From assembly GCA_937894955.1 (NCBI GenBank), contig CALAXO010000021.1:1-6953 (forward strand): a stretch of DNA of 6,953 nt. Reading direction: 5' to 3'. The DNA is from an uncultured Clostridia bacterium. GTDB lineage: Bacteria; Bacillota; Clostridia; Christensenellales; CAG-138. The position numbers and the translations under genes are program-made. Below, piece by piece: positions 1-4,800 of the stretch; within the stretch, counting starts at the first letter, position 1, and every line of letters starts with the position of its first letter. The notes beneath the pieces are model-generated. The model saw only the letters and a program-made list of their open reading frames with translations, did not search any database and was not told where the DNA came from.

Positions 1-1041
1 AATGGAGAAGCCATAACCTACGATGAAATTGGGAACCCCCTCTCCTACTGCGGTTATGACATGACCTGGAACGGCAGACAGCTCCACAATATGTATAATG
101 CCGAAAAGAATCTTACATTCACCTATGATGAGAATGGAATGCGTGTCGGCAAGGATGCGGTAAGCACAGTCGGCGGCAATAAAAGCAGGCTCGATAAAAC
201 TACCTACACCTATGCGGGGTCACAGCTCGTTTCAGAGATAAGATGCAATGTCAAGGGTATCGTAACGGCTGCAATGCAGTACAGCTACGATACGGACGGC
301 ACTACGGTCTCGGTGAACTATAACGGCACTGAGTATTACTATCTTCACAATGGGCGAAATGATGTCGTTGGCATTACTGATAGAAGCAGCACCACTGTGG
401 TAGAATACCGATATGACACATGGGGCAAGCTGCTTTCAACAACCGGCTCTCTTGCTTCAACGCCGGGAAAGGATAATCCCATCCGCTATCGCGGGTATTA
501 CTACGATACTGAAACAGGATTGTACTATCTGCAGTCTCGCTATTATGACCCCGATACCGGAAGGTTCATAAATGCTGATGATGTTGATTTCATCGGTGTA
601 ACCGGAACCATTCCTTCTCATAGCCCTTTCGCTTATTGTGAAAATAATCCGTTGAACAACAGTGATCCCAGTGGTTATTTTAAGCTCAACATTAAGTGGC
701 TTGGTAAGGTAATCAACATTCTCATTGTAGCCATTGCTGCATGTGCCACAATTAATAGGTTGTTAAAGACAGGAAAAAGTGTAACCGGGCTTTTTTCAAA
801 GTTAAAGTCTGTGTGGAAGAAAGTCGTTGATTTCTTAAAAAAAGCGATTAAGAAATTTCTTGATTCACATTTAGCAGTCAAGATTGCGACTGTAATTCTT
901 GATGGGTTGGTTACGATTTTCTCGATCATAACCGACTTAGGTTCGATAGGAGCTCTCATTCAGTATGTTATTGATTGTCTTGATGGCAGATGGGATGGCT
1001 ACATAGATTTTAACAAACCGCTAAAACTTCAATTTGTATAG
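1..1041 (+). CDS. RHS/YD-repeat polymorphic toxin, C-terminal part (5' end outside window)
   Basis: This is the end of a large secreted RHS-family protein. The reading frame is open from base 1 and stops at TAG 1039-1041; 346 residues are visible and the true start lies upstream, so the ATG at 61 is internal. Visible residues 5-60 are YD repeats (ITYDEIGNP, MTWNGRQL, FTYDENGMRVGK). Residues 112-194 are the RHS-associated core, with YYYLHNGRNDVVGITD, YRYDTWGKLL and GYYYDTETGLYYLQSRYYD then GRFINADD. Residues 195-226 lead into the NPLNNSDPSG junction, and residues 227-346 are a variable tail. In this family the YD repeats form a hollow beta-shell that encloses a C-terminal toxin used against neighbouring cells. 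The small gene 16 bases downstream fits the immunity position. By alignment with the paralogue at 1747, the whole protein may be about 2,040 residues (inference). Confidence 0.95.
   Translation, partial: NGEAITYDEIGNPLSYCGYDMTWNGRQLHNMYNAEKNLTFTYDENGMRVGKDAVSTVGGNKSRLDKTTYTYAGSQLVSEIRCNVKGIVTAAMQYSYDTDGTTVSVNYNGTEYYYLHNGRNDVVGITDRSSTTVVEYRYDTWGKLLSTTGSLASTPGKDNPIRYRGYYYDTETGLYYLQSRYYDPDTGRFINADDVDFIGVTGTIPSHSPFAYCENNPLNNSDPSGYFKLNIKWLGKVINILIVAIAACATINRLLKTGKSVTGLFSKLKSVWKKVVDFLKKAIKKFLDSHLAVKIATVILDGLVTIFSIITDLGSIGALIQYVIDCLDGRWDGYIDFNKPLKLQFV
16..84 (+). repeat. Paralogous segment, copy 1 (pairs with 6856-6924)
   Basis: This segment encodes TYDEIGNPLSYCGYDMTW then NGRQL. It aligns without gaps with the segment at 6856-6924 of the second RHS gene, 13 of 23 residues identical (YD, GNP, Y, G, MTW, G, QL). 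The two are diverged paralogues, not a wrapped or duplicated assembly. Confidence 0.85.
334..582 (+). other. RHS-associated core domain (conserved)
   Basis: Residues 112-194 of the partial protein are the most conserved part of RHS proteins. The visible signature is the run of Tyr/Asp strands ending in LYYLQSRYYDPDTGRF and INADD. In solved RHS structures this segment forms the plug-like end of the YD shell just before the toxin. Its GC is about 46% over 301-600, clearly above that of the tail that follows. Confidence 0.93.
649..678 (+). other. Core-tail junction and putative autocleavage motif (PxxxxDPxG)
   Basis: The residues PLNNSDPSGY match the PxxxxDPxG motif that marks the boundary between RHS core and toxin tail. 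In Gram-negative RHS proteins the related PxxxxDPxGL motif is the site of aspartyl-protease-like self-cleavage that frees the toxin inside the shell. Here the last position is Tyr instead of Leu. The motif is seen in the sequence; cleavage here is inferred from the family. Confidence 0.7.
679..1038 (+). other. Variable C-terminal tail, candidate membrane-active toxin
   Basis: This is the 120-residue tail of the first RHS protein (residues 227-346). No nuclease, deaminase, ADP-ribosyltransferase or protease signature is visible. Instead there is a hydrophobic segment at about 234-251 (INILIVAIAACATI). A strongly cationic amphipathic stretch follows at 253-287, with 11 Lys/Arg and one Asp (for example VWKKVVDFLKKAIKKFL). 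A long hydrophobic region then covers 291-324 (VTIFSIITDLGSIGALI), and the protein ends in a short polar tail with DGRWDGYIDF. The layout resembles pore-forming or membrane-disrupting peptides. GC is about 36% against about 46% in the core, as expected for an exchanged tail. Alternatively it is a membrane-anchoring or pre-toxin segment whose catalytic domain has been lost. Confidence 0.55.
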
Positions 1042-1043
1042 AA

Positions 1044-1050
1044 AAGAGAG
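1044..1050 (+). promoter_or_regulatory. Ribosome binding site of the putative immunity gene
   Basis: AAGAGAG lies 7 bases before the ATG at 1058, immediately after the stop codon of the RHS gene. It supports the ATG at 1058 over the in-frame TTG at 1034, which has no such site and lies inside the upstream gene. The 16-base gap suggests coupled translation from one mRNA. Confidence 0.65.
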
Positions 1051-1057
1051 TATTAAC

Positions 1058-1420
1058 ATGTCTGTTTTTATCGAAAGATTTTTTGAAGGTCTATGCAATA
1101 TCACTGTAGATTGGCTTGGATTTCTGCCTTTGACTTGCATTCTAGTCGGACTGTTCTGCGGCGACAAACCATACAGACTGCTGCTGCGCTCTCTGGCTTT
1201 CGTGCTGATTGCATTGCCTGTATTTTTCAAGTTTAAGAACGAGGAAATTGCACTCGAGTTATTTATGGTGTCTATAGGCAGCTTGGCTCTGTCAACATGG
1301 TACTGGTTTCGGGTTCGAAAGATTCCTGAATTTCCCGAAGCACTGCGACTGGCACACAAAGCACTTATGGCACGGCTTTCGGAGCGTTTGAAAAGCAAAA
1401 AATCCAAAGAGAAAGAGTAA
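1058..1420 (+). CDS. Small three-helix membrane protein, putative cognate immunity protein
   Basis: This 120-residue protein is not one I recognise by name. Three hydrophobic segments are visible: about 15-34 (LGFLPLTCILVGLFC), 41-57 (LLLRSLAFVLIALPVFF) and 64-84 (LELFMVSIGSLALSTWYWF). The C-terminal 36 residues are basic and lack hydrophobic stretches (RLSERLKSKKSKEKE), so the positive-inside rule places the C-terminus in the cytoplasm. It sits 16 bases after the RHS gene and before a terminator, the usual place for the immunity gene of a polymorphic toxin. A membrane-embedded protector fits a toxin tail that is itself membrane-active. The gene is about 43-44% GC, intermediate between tail and core. 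The pairing is inferred from position and shared membrane character; a membrane protein of unrelated role remains possible. Confidence 0.75.
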   Translation: MSVFIERFFEGLCNITVDWLGFLPLTCILVGLFCGDKPYRLLLRSLAFVLIALPVFFKFKNEEIALELFMVSIGSLALSTWYWFRVRKIPEFPEALRLAHKALMARLSERLKSKKSKEKE

Positions 1421-1534
1421 TTCTTCAAGAAAAAACCGCTGTGGAAACAATGACTCAACATTCAATGGTTTTTGAATCAACAGAATAGGGAGAAAGAATT
1501 GCAGAAAGGGTTTTTATCCCGACTCACCAAAACA
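1421..1534. other. Intergenic stretch without a convincing gene
   Basis: This follows the immunity gene and precedes the terminator. Only weak structure is visible: a 6-bp hairpin ATTCAA/TTGAAT (1460-1465 with 1472-1477) that competes with AAAAACC/GGTTTTT pairing (1431-1437 with 1467-1473). I see no orphan toxin tail, tRNA or insertion-sequence remnant. Confidence 0.6.
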
Positions 1535-1567
1535 AAACCGGGCAGCTCATGATGGGTTGCCCGGTTT
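1535..1567 (+). terminator. Intrinsic terminator-like hairpin after the toxin-immunity pair
   Basis: AAACCGGGCA (1535-1544) pairs perfectly with TGCCCGGTTT (1558-1567). Four more pairs, two of them G-U, extend the stem to a five-base loop ATGAT (1549-1553). The stem is GC-rich in the middle and closes with A-U pairs that give UUU at the 3' side. The U tract is short and interrupted (TTTGCTGCATTTG), so termination may be incomplete. It lies 115 bases after the immunity gene and about 88 bases before the next promoter. Confidence 0.8.
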
Positions 1568-1654
1568 GCTGCATTTGCATATAAGCGAGAACACGGTTTC
1601 AAAGCATATAACACGCTCAAATAATATTTTACATAAACTTGCCTTTAAAAACAC

Positions 1655-1674
1655 TTGACAAATGTTGACAAAAT
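1655..1674 (+). repeat. Direct repeat of TTGACAAA inside the promoter
   Basis: TTGACAAA occurs at 1655-1662 and again at 1665-1672, exactly one helical turn (10 bp) apart. The second copy is in the spacer, only 8 bp before the -10 box, so it cannot serve as -35 for TATACT. It may be chance in A/T-rich DNA or an operator half-site. Confidence 0.5.
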
Positions 1675-1684
1675 TCGGTATACT
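1655..1684 (+). promoter_or_regulatory. Sigma-A type promoter of the second RHS gene
   Basis: A perfect -35 box TTGACA (1655-1660) is separated by 18 bases from a near-perfect -10 box TATACT (1679-1684). The region upstream (1617-1654) is A/T-rich, like an UP element. Transcription should start near 1690-1692, giving a leader of about 55 bases. With the preceding terminator, this makes the second RHS gene an independent and potentially strongly expressed unit. Confidence 0.82.
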
Positions 1685-1692
1685 TGGAGTAT

Positions 1693-1725
1693 GAACATCG
1701 GTTTGTTATTCGTCAGTCCGTGTTC
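1693..1725 (+). promoter_or_regulatory. Possible 5'-UTR hairpin upstream of the second RHS gene
   Basis: GAACATCGG (1693-1701) can pair with CCGTGTTC (1718-1725), giving 8 pairs with one bulged T at 1698 and a 16-base loop. It would form at the very start of the mRNA and ends 10 bases before the Shine-Dalgarno sequence. It could stabilise the message or modulate translation. The same octamer GAACACGG also occurs upstream at 1589-1596. It matches no riboswitch class I know. Confidence 0.35.
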
Positions 1726-1735
1726 GAGTAAAATC

Positions 1736-1742
1736 AGGAGAG
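1736..1742 (+). promoter_or_regulatory. Ribosome binding site of the second RHS gene
   Basis: AGGAGAG is a strong Shine-Dalgarno sequence, with its AGGAG core ending 6 bases before the ATG at 1747. It fixes this start, which is immediately followed by a typical signal peptide. Confidence 0.85.
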
Positions 1743-1746
1743 ATAT

Positions 1747-1830
1747 ATGAGAAAAACGTACAGGATCACTTCATTGTTCCTGGCAGTCGTCTGCCTGTTC
1801 GCCTTCTCACTGTTTCAGCCCGTTTACGGG
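1747..1830 (+). other. N-terminal signal peptide
   Basis: There are four basic residues in the first nine positions, then a hydrophobic core LFLAVVCLFAFSLF and a likely signal peptidase I site after VYG (residue 28). The Cys at 16 is preceded by AVV, which is not a lipobox, so a lipoprotein is unlikely. The protein is therefore exported by the Sec pathway. Confidence 0.88.
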
Positions 1831-4800
1831 CTCACCGAGCTTTCGCGTGAAAACCGCAGGTTTGCAGCAGCGGCAGAAGAATTGAATTCTGTATGGGATA
1901 ACCCGAACGGCAATGCACTCGGTTACAGTCCTCTCACAGGCGAAATCGAATCCGAACGCGGCGAGTATTCAAAGGATTTTCGCCGTGCGGACGGCGCGGT
2001 CGAAAGGGTCATCTACTCCGACCCCGTTCACTTTGAACAGAACGGAGAATGGCAGACCATTGACAACACTCTTGTCGCCGAAACGGATGCGGACGGCATC
2101 CTGAGGTATAAAAACACTGCCGGTGATTTTACCGTACGCTTCGGCGAAAACCTTTCCGGTGAAATTGTCTCCGTTGAATACATGGGGGAAACGCTCTCTG
2201 TTGCATTGAACAGCCTGTCCTTTGCCAACCTTTCAAACGGACTCACCGCCGCAGACTTTCATGCGGAAATTCAAAACAACTCAACCGATACAACGGATCT
2301 GACGGATGAACAGCGCGATTCACTGCTTCGCTTCCCCGACTGCCTGTCAAGCATTGTTCGATATGTTCGCTCCGAAACCGACGACAGCGCAATCCTCTCA
2401 TACTCTCTTAACGGAAAAACAATATCTGAATTTATAACCCTCTCTTCTCGTCCGTCAATGGCGCAGAGTGAGGATTTTTGTTGGTCATTCAACATAAAGA
2501 CATCACTCACGCCGAGAATGCAGGGCAATACCGTCCTGCTTGAAAACGGCAAGGGCGAAACCGTCTTCACCCTTCCTGCACCGTATATGTTCGATGCAGC
2601 AGGTGCGGAGAGCACCGATTTCGAGGTTTCGCTTGCTCCGAATTCAACTTCGGACGGATTCATCTATACCATGGTTCCGAGTTTTGCATGGCTTTGCAGT
2701 GCGGAACGAGCGTATCCGGTAACGATTGATCCCGATATAAAGCTGAATTTCAAAAACAATGTTGAAAACACATACGTCGATAAGAATCTCCCCGACACAA
2801 TTTGCAGCATAAACTCAACCGCACCCGGTGCACTGCGCCTGAGTGCAAAGCAAAACATACTTGTTCGGCTGAATGAACTCCCCGAGCTGAATGCCGGTGA
2901 TGTCATCGTCAGTGCTGCAATCAACCTGACGCGGTACGATGAACCCGGAACGAACCTCGGCAAGGAAACAGACCTTTACCCCGTGCTGTCAGACTGGTCG
3001 GAAGACACACTGACATGGACGCGCTACTCCGCATTGAACAACGGCAATCCTGCGGACAAATCCAGAGTTTTTTCACTCGCAATGTCCGAAGTGCAGAACG
3101 GTGTAAACTTCTTTGACATAACCGACCTGTTCAAAAAATGGCATTCCGGTGTGACTGAAAATTACGGCGTTGTTTTGGAGAGCAGCAGTTCCGCAATATA
3201 CCACTCGTCGCGAACCAATGTATCATCCGGCGTACACCCCTACTTTACGATCGTCTATGTAAACTCCACCGGCCTTGAAAGCCGTTTCTCGTATTCGGAT
3301 CAGGATGCGGGCGCAGCCGGCGCGGGCAGCGTGAACCTGTTCAGCGGCAACCTCACTTTCTCGTTTGCGGATGCTTCTGTTGCAAACGGAGCCCTGCCAA
3401 TCTCCGTTTCCCATGTGTACAACACGAACGACAAGGATACAGATATCGGCTACGGCTGCGGCTGGCGCTTGAATTATTCACAGTCGATAGAAGAAATGTC
3501 GTTTCAAAACGGAAACAAAGCACAGACATTCTTCAAGCTTACCGATGGCGACGGCACAAGGCATTACTACAAAAAACAGTCGGATTCGTCAGCAAAATAC
3601 GTCAATGAGCTTGACAAGAATTCAACGCTCACCGTCAACACGGGTTCAAAACTTATCACCGTTTCCGATAAGGGCGGAAACAAACTCGTTTTTGAATACG
3701 GCACATACAACGGCAGAAAGCAAGGAAGGCTTACCTCCGTTGAAGATGCAAACGGCAACAAGATCCTTATTGAATACAGGGATTCAACTCAAAAAAACGA
3801 TCTGCGCATTTCTGCGGTAAGAGAAAAGCTTGCCTCCGTCTCAACCTCGGGGCAAAGCATAGTTTTCGCATACAACAGCAGCAACAGGCTTTCGTCCGTA
3901 ACTCCGCCCGACGGTTTGACGGTTGCTTACTCTTACTCCGAATACAATAATCTTCGTGCCGCACAATATGCCGACGGCACAAGCTCGCAATACACCTATT
4001 ATTCAAAGCATCTGCTGCAAAAAGCAAAGAACCCCGCCGGATACGGCATAACCTATACCTACTCCGGCAGCGGCAAGGCTGCCTCCGTTGTTGAAAAAGC
4101 CGGCACGGCACAAACAGCGGGCAGGCAGATCCGATTCGAATACGGCCGGAACGTTACAAACGTTATCGATGCTCAGAATCGTATCGTAACATACCAGTTC
4201 AACAACGCAGGGCAAGCCGTAAGCATCCGCAATCCAGAGGGTGAAGCGGTGTTCATGGCATACAACTCCGCAGACAGAACAAAAACCCAGCTCGCTGCCG
4301 TCTCCAAAACGCAGACGACTGTATTCAACCTGCTCAAAAATCACGGGTTCGATAAAAAGAATCCGAACGATTATTGGACAAAATCCTCAGCCTCCGCCGT
4401 GTTCACGCAAACCCATGCTCACACGGGTTATCGCAGCGTAAAGCTGCCTTCGGGTACTTATATCGAGCAAAGTGTTTCCGTAAACGCAGGTGCCGTTTAC
4501 ACTGCTTCCGCATACTTCACCGGTGCGGCAGGCGGCGTTGTGCAGGTGTTGAACGGTTCAACCGTGATTGCACAGAGCGACCCCGCGCAAACTTTCGGAA
4601 CAACAGGTTCGGACTGGACACGCGGCGTTGCAGTGTTCACCGTCCCGACGGGAGTTTCAAGCATAAAGATCCGCATTGCTCAGCCGCAGTCCGCTTCGGG
4701 AACAGCCTACGCCGACTCAGTACAGCTTGAAACCGGCGAAACGCCGAATCGTTACAACATGCTCCAAAACAGCGATTTCACTGACGGAGCATCCTCGTCC

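Noticed and set aside
1034..1057. An alternative TTG start at 1034 for the membrane protein, adding eight residues.
   Set aside because: It lies inside the end of the RHS gene without a Shine-Dalgarno site, whereas ATG 1058 has AAGAGAG at a 7-base spacing and opens a better N-terminus.
1021..1461. A minus-strand open frame of 146 codons opposite the immunity gene.
   Set aside because: It is antisense to a better supported gene with its own ribosome binding site, and its Ser/Arg/Leu-rich translation has no recognisable domain.
1508..1520. GGG TTTTTAT CCC as a second terminator.
   Set aside because: A three-pair stem is too short to be stable and no U tract follows; the 1535-1567 hairpin is far stronger.
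1499..1552. A 17-codon frame starting with TTG after AGGGAGAAAG, ending inside the terminator hairpin.
   Set aside because: It has a weak start, is very short and shows no similarity to a known leader peptide; the Shine-Dalgarno-like purines are common here.
1774..1794. Lipoprotein signal at Cys16 of the second RHS protein.
   Set aside because: The residues before the Cys (AVV) do not form a lipobox; VYG at 26-28 is a better signal peptidase I site.
3767..4344. Overlapping minus-strand open frames of about 113 codons with Cys/Arg-rich translations.
   Set aside because: They lie wholly inside the YD region of the + strand protein and arise from its repetitive Tyr/Ser/Thr codons; no ribosome binding site or domain is evident.
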